Positions 27,418 through 36,709 of a DNA stretch of 59,711 nucleotides are shown piece by piece (within the stretch, counting starts at the first letter, position 1; every line of letters starts with the position of its first letter). A program made the translations under genes and the position numbers. This stretch comes from Candidatus Baldrarchaeota archaeon (lineage in GTDB: Archaea; Asgardarchaeota; Baldrarchaeia; Baldrarchaeales; DXJG01), in assembly GCA_019056805.1 (NCBI GenBank), contig DXJG01000003.1, positions 1-59,711 of the forward strand. The letters are read 5' to 3'. The notes under the pieces were generated by a model. The model saw only the letters and a program-made list of their open reading frames with translations. It was not told where the DNA came from and searched no databases.

Positions 27418-27942
27418 ATGCGAAAGATTTTTTCGGCAGCACTCTTGATGTGCATGGTTACACTTTTGTTCACACTATCGACCCCGGTGCATGCAACAAC
27501 ACCTATACCCGTATCAGGAACCCTTGACTACACCTTCACTATCACAGATATATGGGTCGCCGACGGCAACACTTTCATAGAAGCAACAGAGAAGGAGGTC
27601 TGGACGGGAAACTTCTCTGGAACCGCACAATCTGTCTTCAGGGTAGTGATATTTTCCTCGGGCTTTTGGAACGTGTGGCTTCGAAGTAATTTTACTGGTG
27701 AAGTGGATGGTAAATCTGGCACCATGGTTATCCAGTTAGTTGGTAAGAGAACATGGTGGGACGAGGAACGGTTCTGGTGGTATGGTCAGTGGGTGATCCT
27801 AAGCGGCACAGGCGAACTGGAGAACCTCCGCGGGCGAGGAACTTGGTGGGGACCAGGATATGAAGGTGTAGATGAAGAGATACCAGAGATACCAGGTGAA
27901 AGACCCGATATATACTATGAGGGAGAGATACACTTTAATTAG
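27418..27942 (+). CDS. Secreted beta-rich protein of unknown function
   Basis: Protein of 174 residues with a Sec signal peptide (RKIFSAALLMCMVTLLFTL, cleavage probably after VHA). The mature part is rich in Thr, Gly and aromatic residues in alternating patterns (FTITDIWVADGNTFIEATEK, GTMVIQLVGKRTWW) suggesting a beta-barrel or sandwich; it contains several Trp-Trp pairs and an N-F-S/N-F-T sequon each. AAGGAGA stands before the ATG. The base composition is visibly richer in G+C than neighbouring genes, which hints at acquisition. I do not recognise the family. Confidence 0.8.
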   Translation: MRKIFSAALLMCMVTLLFTLSTPVHATTPIPVSGTLDYTFTITDIWVADGNTFIEATEKEVWTGNFSGTAQSVFRVVIFSSGFWNVWLRSNFTGEVDGKSGTMVIQLVGKRTWWDEERFWWYGQWVILSGTGELENLRGRGTWWGPGYEGVDEEIPEIPGERPDIYYEGEIHFN

Positions 27943-28705
27943 TAGGGAACAATCTTAGCTGGCCACGCAAGAGCATAAGTCTGGCTTTACTTAACAACCA
28001 GCCTAAACCTTTTTTATTTTCGTAGATCTGCTACATTAGATTATAAATAGTGATGCAAAAAGATTTATCCTTTCTTAAAACGAATAATCAAAGTACCAGT
28101 TAAATACATGTAGAGTTAGTTACGGCCCTTATTGCGCAGCGATGATTTGCTCTATGTCTTGCATGTTGCGGGGTTGAAGAGGCGTAATACATCTCGCCTT
28201 TGGCATGTCAGTTTTGGATACTGTTCCTTGCCGACGCGAAATCACTTAATTTTTGAGGTAGCATGGTTTAGAGGTGAGATTGTTCGTTCGATTTGGTTGA
28301 AGACTGGGAAGTTCTAGAGGAGTACGCTGGGGGATAAACAAGGGGTTTAAGCCCATTCCCATTGTCAAAAATGTGGATTATAAACATATATATGAATCTC
28401 GCTTCCTGTTTGATCTCTGTTGCCAGATTCCTTGGATTGTTGAAAAATCTAGGAGAACGAAAAGTAACTTGTTATAGAGAATTATTAAATGTGGCTTTAA
28501 AATTTTATTATTCTTGTTGAGGTTTTGGTTTTCTTATTTGTTTTTACTGTAAAATAGGTTGATTATGACATGTGGATAAAGAAATTTGAATTTATGTTTG
28601 GTTATATCATTTGCAAAAAGTGAAATTTTAAACTGGAATTTTTACTATCTTTTAACACCGCATATTACCATTGGAGGGATGTTCTCTAAGCTGTAAGTTA
28701 ATGGG
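27943..28705. other. Non-coding or degenerate stretch between secreted protein and S13 operon
   Basis: About 790 bases with no convincing gene. Bases about 28120-28400 differ from the rest: less A/T-rich, with an open frame (28132-28317, 61 codons) that has no start signal and no recognisable motif, followed after a stop by a short Cys-containing translation. This could be a decayed gene or mobile element, or a structured RNA. The remaining part is A/T-rich. Confidence 0.35.
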
Positions 28706-28709
28706 AAAA

Positions 28710-28717
28710 TTTAAATA
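28710..28717 (+). promoter_or_regulatory. TATA box of the rps13-rpoD operon
   Basis: TTTAAATA lies 44-51 bases before the S13 TTG start; it predicts a start near 28740 and a leader of roughly 20 nt that contains GGAGGTG. It would head the S13-S4-S11-RpoD-L18e-L13-S9 operon. Confidence 0.55.
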
Positions 28718-28760
28718 GTACTGGACTTTTCAATTGGATAGCCTTTTGGAGGTGCAGTTA

Positions 28761-29216
28761 TTGGTATCGAAGGAATATCGTCACGCAGTGAGAGTCGCTG
28801 GTGTAGACTTGAAAGGTACTATGAGTTTACTATATGGACTCACAGGAATTAAGGGAATTGGATTTAGGTTAGCTAAGGCTATAATTCAAGTTACCGGTTT
28901 AGATCCGAATATGAAGGTCGGTTTCCTTACAGATAGAGATGTTAAAAAAATTGAAGAAGTACTTTCTAATCCTACCGAGTTTGGTATACCATCTTGGATG
29001 TTAAATCGCCGTAAAGATTATGCAACTGGTCAAGATATTCATTTAACTGGTTCAGATTTAGTTCTAACCATCAAAAGCGATATTGATCGTATGAAAAGCA
29101 TTAAAAGTTGGAAGGGTATCAGACATGCACTTGGCTTAAAAGTTCGTGGACAACGCACCAGAACCACTGGTCGAGGTGGAAGAACGATCGGCGTAACAAA
29201 GAAGAAAAAGAAGTAG
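28761..29216 (+). CDS. rps13: 30S ribosomal protein S13 (uS13)
   Basis: Protein of 151 residues with the helix-two-turns-helix LTGIKGIGFRLAKAII and the C-terminal basic signature GLKVRGQRTRTTGRGGRTIG. I choose TTG 28761, 6 nt after GGAGGTG (28749-28754), because it gives the normal N-terminus (VSKEYRHAVRVAG); an upstream in-frame TTG at 28734 coincides with the predicted transcript start. Confidence 0.96.
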   Translation: MVSKEYRHAVRVAGVDLKGTMSLLYGLTGIKGIGFRLAKAIIQVTGLDPNMKVGFLTDRDVKKIEEVLSNPTEFGIPSWMLNRRKDYATGQDIHLTGSDLVLTIKSDIDRMKSIKSWKGIRHALGLKVRGQRTRTTGRGGRTIGVTKKKKK

Positions 29217-29229
29217 TGGAGGTTAAACC

Positions 29230-29787
29230 ATGGGAGATCCGAAAAAACAAAGAAAAAAATACATTCCTCCGAAACATCCATGGCAGAAGGAACGCTTAGA
29301 GAGAGAATTAGCTATTGTAGGAAAATATGGTCTTAGGAATAAAAGAGAGTTATGGATACATCAAACTGAATTAAGAAAATATAGGCATAGAGCCCGTGAG
29401 ATACTTGCTTTACCTGAAGATATTAGAAAGAAGTATGAGGAGGAACTTATCAATAAATTATATAAAATGGGTGTTCTTCACGAAAACGCAACGCTTGATG
29501 ATGTTTTAGGCTTAACCGTTGAAGATATCCTAGAAAGAAGATTACAAACACTTGTTTATAGAAAGGGATTAGCAAAGAGTATCTATCATGCTCGACAACT
29601 TGTTACTCATGGACATATTGCTATAAATGGTCGAAGAATAACCGCTCCATCCTATCTGGTTAGCAGAGAGGAAGAAGATCTTATTTCATATTTCCCTGCA
29701 TCACCATATAATGATCCAAAACATCCTGAAAGACCTCAAGCCACCCCAGAAGCCGCACCCGTAGAGGAGGCTACACAAAATGAGTAA
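29230..29787 (+). CDS. rps4: 30S ribosomal protein S4 (uS4)
   Basis: Protein of 185 residues; N-terminal [17 protein letters not shown] and the S4 RNA-binding domain ([20 protein letters not shown]) are clear. Primary 16S rRNA binder. The 3' end overlaps S11 by 8 bases. Confidence 0.97.
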   Translation: MGDPKKQRKKYIPPKHPWQKERLERELAIVGKYGLRNKRELWIHQTELRKYRHRAREILALPEDIRKKYEEELINKLYKMGVLHENATLDDVLGLTVEDILERRLQTLVYRKGLAKSIYHARQLVTHGHIAINGRRITAPSYLVSREEEDLISYFPASPYNDPKHPERPQATPEAAPVEEATQNE

Positions 29788-30181
29788 AGAAAAAAGGAAA
29801 ACCAAATGGGGAGTAGCACACATCTACAGCTCTTACAATAATACAATTGTACATATCACAGATTTGACTGGTGCTGAAACAATCGCTATAGCTAGCGGTG
29901 GTATGATAGTTAAAGCGGATAGAGAAGAATCTTCACCATATGCAGCTATGCAAGCAGCATTCAGAGTAGCAGAAGCTGCAAAAGAAAAGGGTATAACCGC
30001 GATACACATCAAAGTAAGAGCACCCGGCGGACACGGACCAAGAAATCCAGGACCAGGAGCACAAGCAGCCATAAGAGCTTTAGCAAGATCAGGGTTAAGA
30101 ATTGGTAGAATAGAAGACGTAACACCAATACCACATGACGGAACCCGCCGCCCCGGTGGAAGAAGAGGAAGACGAGTCTAA
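29780..30181 (+). CDS. rps11: 30S ribosomal protein S11 (uS11)
   Basis: Protein of 133 residues with [20 protein letters not shown] and the C-terminal signature [20 protein letters not shown]. Lines the E-site/platform. Coupled to S4 upstream; 31 bases before RpoD. Confidence 0.97.
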   Translation: MSKEKRKTKWGVAHIYSSYNNTIVHITDLTGAETIAIASGGMIVKADREESSPYAAMQAAFRVAEAAKEKGITAIHIKVRAPGGHGPRNPGPGAQAAIRALARSGLRIGRIEDVTPIPHDGTRRPGGRRGRRV

Positions 30182-30212
30182 ACACGTATTTTTCACCCTT
30201 GGAGGAACTAAT

Positions 30213-31022
30213 ATGAATATCAGAATTTTGGAAAGAAGAGAAGAATTGATAAAATTTATTCTAGAAGATGTAGATGCGGCATTTGCAAACAGTTTAAGAC
30301 GTATAATGATAGCTGAAGTACCAACTATGGCTATAGATGATGTTATAGTAATAGAAAACAGTTCACCTTTATTTGATGAAATAATTGCTCATAGACTTGG
30401 TCTAATTCCACTTAAAACAGACCTAGATACCTATGTTCTTCCCGAAAAATGTGAATGTGGAGGAGAAGGTTGTGCGAATTGCCAAGTAGCCTTAACTCTA
30501 GAAGTTGAAGCAACCGATGGCCCTATGACGGTTTACTCAGGCCATCTAAAATCTCAAGACCCTAAAATTGTCCCTGTAAGTGAAAAAATCCCCATAGTTA
30601 AGCTAGCAAAAGGACAAAAACTTGTTTTGGAGGCATATGCCCGATTAGGACTTGGCAAGGAACATGCAAAATGGCAACCCGTATCCGCAGCCGCGTACAA
30701 ATATTTACCCATCATAAATCTTGATTATGAAAAATGTGATCAGTGTGGGGCTTGTGTAGAAGTTTGTCCAAGGGAAATCTTAACATTAAGGGATGGAGAA
30801 CTTGTAATAGGAGATATATTCAATTGTAACTTATGTAAATCATGCGAAGAGGCATGCGACTTAGAGGCTATTAAAGTTTCATATGATAATAAAACCTTTA
30901 TATTCATCATTGAAAGTACTGGTGCTTTACCTCCAGAAAGAATTTTAGAAGAAGCAGCAAAAATACTTACCGAAAAAGCTGAGCAATTAATTAAAGAGAT
31001 GGAGAAAAATAGAGAAATATGA
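30213..31022 (+). CDS. rpoD: RNA polymerase subunit D (Rpo3) with two 4Fe-4S cluster motifs
   Basis: Protein of 269 residues. The alpha-like dimerisation domain is at the ends (ANSLRRIMIAEVPTMAIDDV near residue 30; the LPPERILEEAAKIL helix at the C-terminus). Between them is a small cysteine loop (CECGGEGCANC, about 90-100) and a ferredoxin-like insert with two complete motifs, CDQCGACVEVCP near 177 and CNLCKSCEEACD near 207. Subunit D pairs with L to start polymerase assembly; clusters in it are known in some archaea, sometimes reduced to one or none. ATG 30213 follows GGAGG; the longer frame back to 30135 runs over S11. Confidence 0.97.
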   Translation: MNIRILERREELIKFILEDVDAAFANSLRRIMIAEVPTMAIDDVIVIENSSPLFDEIIAHRLGLIPLKTDLDTYVLPEKCECGGEGCANCQVALTLEVEATDGPMTVYSGHLKSQDPKIVPVSEKIPIVKLAKGQKLVLEAYARLGLGKEHAKWQPVSAAAYKYLPIINLDYEKCDQCGACVEVCPREILTLRDGELVIGDIFNCNLCKSCEEACDLEAIKVSYDNKTFIFIIESTGALPPERILEEAAKILTEKAEQLIKEMEKNREI

Positions 31023-31032
31023 GGTGTAATCG

Positions 31033-31398
31033 ATGGTTCATCGTACAGGTCCAACCGATATAAACGTGAGAAAACTAATAAGAAAATTAAGAAAACAATC
31101 CAGAATAGAACAAGTTAACATATGGCGTGATATTTCCGAAAGACTTCTAGGCCCTAGAAGACAAAGAGCAGAAGTTAATATTTCGAAAATAAATCGATAC
31201 ACCAAAGATGGTGATACAGTAATAGTTCCTGGGAAGGTTCTAGGAGCTGGTAAAATAGATCATAAGGTTTATGTTGCTGCATTATCATTTTCTGAAAACG
31301 CTCGAAAAAAAATAGAAGCAGTTGGAGGAAAATGTTTAACAATCGAAGAACTCATACAAATGAATCCCAGAGGATCAAATGTAATAATTATGGAATGA
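31033..31398 (+). CDS. rpl18e: 50S ribosomal protein L18e (eL18)
   Basis: Protein of 121 residues, L15/L18e fold ([34 protein letters not shown]). GAGGTG precedes the ATG. Standard neighbour of RpoD and L13. Confidence 0.96.
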   Translation: MVHRTGPTDINVRKLIRKLRKQSRIEQVNIWRDISERLLGPRRQRAEVNISKINRYTKDGDTVIVPGKVLGAGKIDHKVYVAALSFSENARKKIEAVGGKCLTIEELIQMNPRGSNVIIME

Positions 31399-31408
31399 GG
31401 TAACAAAA

Positions 31409-31876
31409 ATGGCATCTGAAGAAATTAGGGTAATTGATGCAAGTAATGCAATACTCGGAAGACTTGCGAGCATAGTGGCTAAAAGATTACTCAACGGAGA
31501 AAAAATAGCTATCATAAACGCTGAGAAAGCCATAATTTCAGGTAAATTTGATAGCATTATCGAAAAATATAAGGAATGGTTGAAAATTAGAACACATACA
31601 AACCCTAAAAAGGGACCATTCCATTATAGAAGGCCTGACAAACTTGTAAAACGAGTTATTCGAGGCATGTTACCCTGGAAGAACCCTCGTGGAAAACAAG
31701 CTTATAAAAGACTTCGCGTTTATATAGGGGTTCCAGAAGAATTTAAGAACAAAGAAGTAGAGAGAGTTAAAGAAGTTGATGCCAGTAGACTCAGAGGAAG
31801 TTACATCACTATATTTGAATTATCCCAACTCATAGGTTGGAATCCACCTAAAAACCTAGTTATGGAGGAACAATGA
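31409..31876 (+). CDS. rpl13: 50S ribosomal protein L13 (uL13)
   Basis: Protein of 155 residues with [40 protein letters not shown] and the archaeal C-terminus. Ten bases after L18e and one base before S9. Confidence 0.97.
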   Translation: MASEEIRVIDASNAILGRLASIVAKRLLNGEKIAIINAEKAIISGKFDSIIEKYKEWLKIRTHTNPKKGPFHYRRPDKLVKRVIRGMLPWKNPRGKQAYKRLRVYIGVPEEFKNKEVERVKEVDASRLRGSYITIFELSQLIGWNPPKNLVMEEQ

Positions 31877-31877
31877 A

Positions 31878-32282
31878 ATGGCTAAAATTCTCCTTGCGAG
31901 TGGTAAAAGAAAAACAGCAATAGCCAGAGCTGTCATAAGAGAAGGAAAGGGAAGAATAAGAATCAACAAAATACCTCTCGAAATTTATCAACCTGAACTG
32001 GCAAGATGGAAAATTATGGAACCCATACTTTTAGCAGGTGACGATATTATAAGTAAAATAGATATAGATGTCAAAGTAGAAGGTGGAGGAGTCATGGGAC
32101 AAGCTGAAGCTGCAAGAATGGCAATTGCACGAGCCCTGCTTGAATGGACAGGGGACTCGACATTAAGAAAAAAGTTCATAGAGTATGATAGAACAATGAT
32201 TGTAGGAGATCCTAGAAGAACAGAGCCCAAAAAATTTGGAGGTAGAAGCGCGAGAGCTAGAAGACAAAAGTCTTACAGATAA
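31878..32282 (+). CDS. rps9: 30S ribosomal protein S9 (uS9)
   Basis: Protein of 134 residues ending in the conserved [12 protein letters not shown] tail that reaches the P-site tRNA, with [20 protein letters not shown] at the N-terminus. Last of the uninterrupted S13 operon; rpoN follows 210 bp later with its own TATA box. Confidence 0.97.
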   Translation: MAKILLASGKRKTAIARAVIREGKGRIRINKIPLEIYQPELARWKIMEPILLAGDDIISKIDIDVKVEGGGVMGQAEAARMAIARALLEWTGDSTLRKKFIEYDRTMIVGDPRRTEPKKFGGRSARARRQKSYR

Positions 32283-32393
32283 CCTATTACATTCCTAATT
32301 TTAATTGTAATGTCATTACTCTTCAGAAAATTATCAGATCAGAACTTTATATCAGCTAGTAATTCACTTAAAACATTCGATACAAAAGCAATG

Positions 32394-32401
32394 TTTAAAT
32401 A
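32394..32401 (+). promoter_or_regulatory. TATA box for rpoN
   Basis: TTTAAATA stands about 91-98 bases before the rpoN GTG start, predicting a start near 32425 and a leader of about 65 nt. The leader contains a 16-codon open frame (ATG 32429) preceding rpoN, of unknown meaning. It indicates rpoN can be transcribed separately from S9. Confidence 0.45.
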
Positions 32402-32491
32402 ATTTTTTCTTTTAGTTCTATGTACACATGGAGGTGGCTAAACAAGCCATTAAAACCATTTTGAGTCTAAAATGTTAAGAGGTGTATTTAT

Positions 32492-32733
32492 GTGATAATC
32501 CCGGTCCGATACTGGCGCTCCAATTGAGCTTAGATGGGGCGCCAGCGGAAAGCTTTACATGCGGGAAATTAATCGCTGATAAGTGGGAAGAATTTGCACG
32601 ACGTGTAAGACAAGGCGAAGATCCAAAACAAGTATTAGACGACTTAGGCATTAAACGATATTGTTGTAGAAGAATGCTTCTCAGCCACGTAGACCTAATA
32701 GATGAAATCTTAGATTTTAGCCTACCCACCTAG
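32492..32733 (+). CDS. rpoN: RNA polymerase subunit N (Rpo10), gene interrupted by a 41-nt BHB intron
   Basis: Exon 1 is 32492-32510 (GTG start, 7 nt after GAGGTG), exon 2 is 32552-32733. Spliced, they encode 66 residues: MIIPVR joined to [18 protein letters not shown] and ending in the [17 protein letters not shown] signature, the exact normal RpoN length and sequence. The junction codon TGC (Cys7, first zinc ligand) is split between exons, T in exon 1 and GC in exon 2. Without splicing the frame stops at TGA 32525-32527 after 11 codons. Rpo10 is an essential zinc-binding core subunit contacting D and L. RpoK and enolase, often next in archaea, are absent. Confidence 0.95.
32511..32551 (+). 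other. Bulge-helix-bulge mRNA intron in rpoN (41 nt)
   Basis: Folding: inner stem of 10 bp between 32512-32521 and 32536-32545 (nine Watson-Crick, one G-U) with a 14-base loop; 5' bulge ATA (32509-32511); central helix of exactly 4 bp, TCCG (32505-32508) with CGGA (32546-32549); 3' bulge AAG (32550-32552); weak outer helix (32503-32504 with 32553-32554). Cutting after the second base of each bulge removes 32511-32551 and restores the RpoN cysteine codon. The length is not a multiple of three. This is the architecture recognised by the archaeal tRNA splicing endonuclease. Confidence 0.93.
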
Positions 32734-32808
32734 ATACGAAAACTTTTTATTGCAAAAATTTGTTTCTTTTCGCACCCTATATATTTAGTTATCCTATGGA
32801 GGGTTTAA

Positions 32809-33432
32809 ATGAGCGAAGAAGTCGTTGAAGACTTATTAATTCCACTTGAACAATATCTAGCAGCAGGTATTCACATCGGTACTAGAATTAAAACAAGATC
32901 AATGGCTGATTTCGTATACAGAGTTAGACCTGACGGTCTTTATGTATTAGATGTTAGAAAAACAGATGAAAGAATTAGAATAGCTGCAAAAATGTTAGCC
33001 AGATACGAACCACATAGAATTCTTGTTGCATCAGCCAGACAGTATGGACAAAAACCCGCTAGAAAATTTGCCGAGCTCATCGGGGCTCACGCCATAGTGG
33101 GCAGATTTGTACCTGGAACATTAACGAATCCCGCCTATCCAGGATACTTAGAACCCAGTATACTCATGGTTACAGACCCTAGAGCGGATAGACAAGCAGT
33201 TAGCGAAGCAATAGAAGCTAGAATACCCGTAGTAGCACTTTGCGACACGGATAACATTACCGCAAATGTAGACTTAGTTATACCCACAAATAATAAAGGA
33301 CGTAAAGCACTAGCCCTTATATACTGGCTATTAACTCGCCAAGTCTTAAGAGAAAGAGGAGAAATACCGCCAGATGGAGAGCTTCCTACACCCATCGAAG
33401 AATTTGAAACAAAAATTATCCTTAAAACCTAA
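32809..33432 (+). CDS. rps2: 30S ribosomal protein S2 (uS2)
   Basis: Protein of 207 residues with [37 protein letters not shown] and the [20 protein letters not shown] signature. Protein S0/SA of eukaryotes is the counterpart. GGAGGG precedes the ATG; 75 bp after rpoN. Confidence 0.97.
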   Translation: MSEEVVEDLLIPLEQYLAAGIHIGTRIKTRSMADFVYRVRPDGLYVLDVRKTDERIRIAAKMLARYEPHRILVASARQYGQKPARKFAELIGAHAIVGRFVPGTLTNPAYPGYLEPSILMVTDPRADRQAVSEAIEARIPVVALCDTDNITANVDLVIPTNNKGRKALALIYWLLTRQVLRERGEIPPDGELPTPIEEFETKIILKT

Positions 33433-33471
33433 TTAACACTATCGAATTACTACCTATCCATGTATAGTTTC

Positions 33472-33496
33472 GTTCTTTTTTTAAGAAAGCAAGAAC
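33472..33496 (+). terminator. Possible terminator after rps2
   Basis: A run of seven T (33476-33482) about 45 bases after the S2 stop lies inside a short inverted repeat GTTCTT/AAGAAC (33472-33477 and 33491-33496). U-rich tracts terminate archaeal transcription, so this could end the S2 transcript. The rest of the 309-base gap up to mevalonate kinase is A/T-rich with no gene that I can support. Confidence 0.35.
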
Positions 33497-33741
33497 TGGT
33501 AAAATAATTTTCATTAAAAACATTCACAAACACATTTGAGAATATACTTACGCACCTATAAGAAATAATATTGCCAATTTCTCGAGAAACTGCTGTAATA
33601 TAAATTTTCTCAACTAAAAATATGTACTTTTCTTTTTCTTCATTTTTCATAGCTTAGTTAAAATACGATTCATTTTTAAATTAATTATAGCCTAATTTCA
33701 GCATATAACCATAATAAAATCTGACAAGAGGACGTATTAAC

Positions 33742-34722
33742 ATGTTGAATAAGGTTGTAGCTTCTGCTCCCGGTAAAGTTATCCTCTACGGGGAGCATAG
33801 CGTTGTTTACGGTGAACCAGCCATAGCCATAGCTTTATCAAAAAGAGCATATACAACAGTTTATCCTCTAAATACATCAACGATAGAAATCAATGCAGTA
33901 AATTACGGAATAAAAGCAGAATTCCCTCAAGAAAGAAAAAAGATAGATCTAAAACGCAAAAAACTTAAAATTTTACAACCAATCTGGGAAGCATGTCTCC
34001 AAGTCCTAGAATACACAAATACCAAACAAGGCTTAAAATTAAGAATAGAATCCGAAATTCCCAGAGGAGCAGGACTCGGATCCTCTGCCGCAGTAGCAGT
34101 ATCAACAATCATGGCCGTTAGTACATTGATTGGAGCAAAATTCCCTTTACAAATAATTTCAAAATTAGCTTATGAAGCTGAAAAAATAGTTCACGAAACT
34201 CCAAGTGGTATAGATAATACAATAGCTACATTTGGAGGGGCAGTCCTCTTTCAAAAAGGAAATATCACAAAAATAAATGTAAAAGAAAACATTCCACTAG
34301 TGATCGGAGACACTGGAATAGAAAGAGTAACTAAACAACTTGTATTAAAAGTTAAATCCCTTAAAGAAAAATACAATGACATTATAACGTCAGTAATCAA
34401 AAGTATTGGCTTAATAATACCCAAAGCATTAAAAGCACTAAATGAAGGAGATCTACTAACACTCGGAGAGTTAATGAACATCAACCAAGGACTACTAGAT
34501 GCATTAGGAGTCTCAACAAGAGAAATAGCTAAATTAATCTACGCAGCAAGAACTGCCGGCGCATATGGAGCAAAACTCACCGGCGCTGGAGGCGGAGGAT
34601 GTATCATAGCATTAACCTCGCCAGAAAAACAGAAAAAAGTCGCAGAGGCAATAGAAAATGAGGGTGGAAAACCCTTAATAACAAAAATTTCCATAAAAGG
34701 GGTCAAAATTGAAGAAAAATAA
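33742..34722 (+). CDS. mvk: Mevalonate kinase
   Basis: GHMP kinase of 326 residues: N-terminal APGKVILYGEHSVVYGEPA, ATP loop PRGAGLGSSAAVAVS near residue 112 and C-terminal GAKLTGAGGGGCIIAL near residue 280. Phosphorylates mevalonate for isoprenoid lipids. Overlaps IPK by 14 bases and forms an isoprenoid operon with IPK and IDI-2. Confidence 0.95.
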   Translation: MLNKVVASAPGKVILYGEHSVVYGEPAIAIALSKRAYTTVYPLNTSTIEINAVNYGIKAEFPQERKKIDLKRKKLKILQPIWEACLQVLEYTNTKQGLKLRIESEIPRGAGLGSSAAVAVSTIMAVSTLIGAKFPLQIISKLAYEAEKIVHETPSGIDNTIATFGGAVLFQKGNITKINVKENIPLVIGDTGIERVTKQLVLKVKSLKEKYNDIITSVIKSIGLIIPKALKALNEGDLLTLGELMNINQGLLDALGVSTREIAKLIYAARTAGAYGAKLTGAGGGGCIIALTSPEKQKKVAEAIENEGGKPLITKISIKGVKIEEK

Positions 34723-35506
34723 CTTTGTAATTCTTAAATTTGGAGGTAGTGTAATTACAGATAAAGAAAAACCTTTCAAGGCAAGAGTAAATGTAATAGA
34801 TCGATTAGCAAGGGAAGTATCTGAATACGAAGGAAAAATGATAATTATACACGGCGGAGGTTCATTCGGACATCCTGTTGCCCATAAATATAAGATAAAA
34901 GACGGCTATAAGGAGAAACAACAACTTATTGGGTTCGCGAAAACCCATTCAGCAATGCAAAAGTTAAATATTATAGTTACACAACGATTAATTAAATACG
35001 GTGTCCCAGCGGTTTCTGTACCTCCTGTTTCAACAACCCTTAGCCAGGATGGGATCATAAAAAAACTAGAATGTGAAACAATAGAACGAATGCTAAACAT
35101 AGGACTCATCCCGGTTCTCTATGGGGATACAGTACTTGACATGAACATGGGATTTACAATAGTTTCGGGAGATCAAATAGCATCCCATTTATCTATAAAA
35201 TTCAATGCAGCACAACTAATTTTTGTTCTAGACGTAGACGGCTTATTTACAGACGATCCTCGTAAAACTCCCGAAAAAGCAAAATTAATAGAAGAAATTG
35301 ATGTCCAATCTCTTAAAAAAACAACAAATATCTTTGAAAGAAAGGGAGGAATTGATGTTACAGGTGGAATAGCTGAAAAAGTTAAGTGGATAATACCTGT
35401 AGCTGAAAAGGGAATACCCGTTATTTTATTAAATGGTAATGTTCCTGGAAGACTTAAAAAAGCACTAACAGGAGTAAAAACGGTCGGAACTTACATTCAC
35501 GGTTAA
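34709..35506 (+). CDS. ipk: Isopentenyl phosphate kinase
   Basis: Amino-acid-kinase fold protein of 265 residues with KFGGSVITDKEKPF at the start and IIHGGGSFGHPVAHKY, containing the histidine characteristic of IPK. It converts isopentenyl phosphate to isopentenyl diphosphate, the last step of the archaeal mevalonate route. Starts at TTG 34709 within the mevalonate kinase gene after AAAGGGG, indicating coupling. Confidence 0.95.
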   Translation: MKKNNFVILKFGGSVITDKEKPFKARVNVIDRLAREVSEYEGKMIIIHGGGSFGHPVAHKYKIKDGYKEKQQLIGFAKTHSAMQKLNIIVTQRLIKYGVPAVSVPPVSTTLSQDGIIKKLECETIERMLNIGLIPVLYGDTVLDMNMGFTIVSGDQIASHLSIKFNAAQLIFVLDVDGLFTDDPRKTPEKAKLIEEIDVQSLKKTTNIFERKGGIDVTGGIAEKVKWIIPVAEKGIPVILLNGNVPGRLKKALTGVKTVGTYIHG

Positions 35507-35533
35507 AATTTGAAATAAAAAGGTGAAGTATAC

Positions 35534-36709
35534 ATGACTGATGCAATAAAGGGAAACAAGCAAAGTTGTCGTATAAATCGGGAAAGTGAAATAACTGAAG
35601 GAAGAAAAATAGAACATATACTTATTTGCTTATCAAAAGATGTTATAGCAAAAGAAAAAACCACAGGACTTGAAGATGTTGAATTTGTTCATGTTTCTCT
35701 TCCCGAAATAAATAAAACTGACGTAGACACATCAATTAAACTTTTAGGCCACGAATTGGCAGCTCCAATAGTTATTGCAGCTATGACAGGGGGACACCCC
35801 AAAGCGGCCAAAATTAACGCAACGTTGGCAGAGGCTGCTCAGAAACTAAATATAGCTATGGGAGTGGGGAGTCAAAGAGCTGCCTTAGAGGACTCTTCCC
35901 TAGAATACACCTATTCCATAGCACGAGAAAAAGCTCCTGACATTCTTCTAATAGGAAATATAGGAGCACCACAAATATTAGAGGAAAATAGAATCGAAAA
36001 TATTAGAAAAATAATAGAAATGATAGATGCAGATGCTGTAGCAATACACCTCAACGCTCTTCAAGAAGCAATTCAACCAGAGGGAGAAGCCACATTTAAA
36101 GGAGTAGTTTCAGCTATCAAAGACATAGTAGAAAAAATAGAAGTACCTATAATAGCTAAAGAAACTGGCGCTGGTTTTGCAAGAGAGGAAGCAAGATCTC
36201 TAGAGAAAATCGGCGTAAAAGCAATCGATGTAGGAGGAACCGGAGGCACAAGTTGGGCAGCTGTTGAAACTTATAGAGCTGAAAGTCGTGGAATGCATTT
36301 TGCTGCAAGTATAGGTAAGACATTTTGGGACTGGGGAATCCCCACAACTATAAGTACGATTGAAACAGCTTTTTTCACAAACAACATTGAAATTATAGCA
36401 ACAGGAGGAGTTAGAACAGGTCTAGATGCAGCAAAATTAATCTCACTTGGTGCCAATGCTGTAGGTATATCTCTACCACTACTAAAACCCGCATATGAAG
36501 GAAAGGTAGAAAAACTAATTCAAATTCTACAGAAAGTTATCGAAGAACTTAAAATAGCTATGTTTCTTGTTGGAGCTTCTAAAATAGATGACCTAAAAAA
36601 GGCCGACATAATAATTATGGGAAGAACAGCTGAATGGTTAAAAGCTAGAGGCTTTGATGTAACAATATTTGCAAACAGGAGAAAGCAACAAATGGAGAAA
36701 ATAAAATGA
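35534..36709 (+). CDS. fni: Type 2 isopentenyl-diphosphate isomerase
   Basis: FMN-dependent TIM barrel of 391 residues: AMTGGHPKAAKIN, MGVGSQRAALED, KETGAGFAREEA and IATGGVRTGLDAAK are present. Interconverts IPP and DMAPP. An N-terminal extension of about 25 residues precedes the usual RKIEHI start, and GTG/ATG alternatives downstream are possible. The stop overlaps the DUF2118 start (ATGA). Confidence 0.95.
   Translation: MTDAIKGNKQSCRINRESEITEGRKIEHILICLSKDVIAKEKTTGLEDVEFVHVSLPEINKTDVDTSIKLLGHELAAPIVIAAMTGGHPKAAKINATLAEAAQKLNIAMGVGSQRAALEDSSLEYTYSIAREKAPDILLIGNIGAPQILEENRIENIRKIIEMIDADAVAIHLNALQEAIQPEGEATFKGVVSAIKDIVEKIEVPIIAKETGAGFAREEARSLEKIGVKAIDVGGTGGTSWAAVETYRAESRGMHFAASIGKTFWDWGIPTTISTIETAFFTNNIEIIATGGVRTGLDAAKLISLGANAVGISLPLLKPAYEGKVEKLIQILQKVIEELKIAMFLVGASKIDDLKKADIIIMGRTAEWLKARGFDVTIFANRRKQQMEKIK

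Noticed and set aside
28132..28317. 61-codon open frame between the secreted protein and S13
   Set aside because: No ribosome binding site, no recognisable motif, and the surrounding frames are broken. Kept only as part of an unexplained region.
32482..32733. A 83-codon frame giving an RpoN with a novel N-terminal extension (starting from an upstream codon in the exon 2 frame)
   Set aside because: It lacks the conserved MIIPVRC start including the first zinc-ligand cysteine, while exon 1 at 32492-32510 encodes exactly that sequence with a proper ribosome binding site.
33450..33650. 66-codon minus-strand frame after S2
   Set aside because: Low-complexity A/T-rich translation with no start signal or motif; the region is better seen as terminator and promoter DNA.
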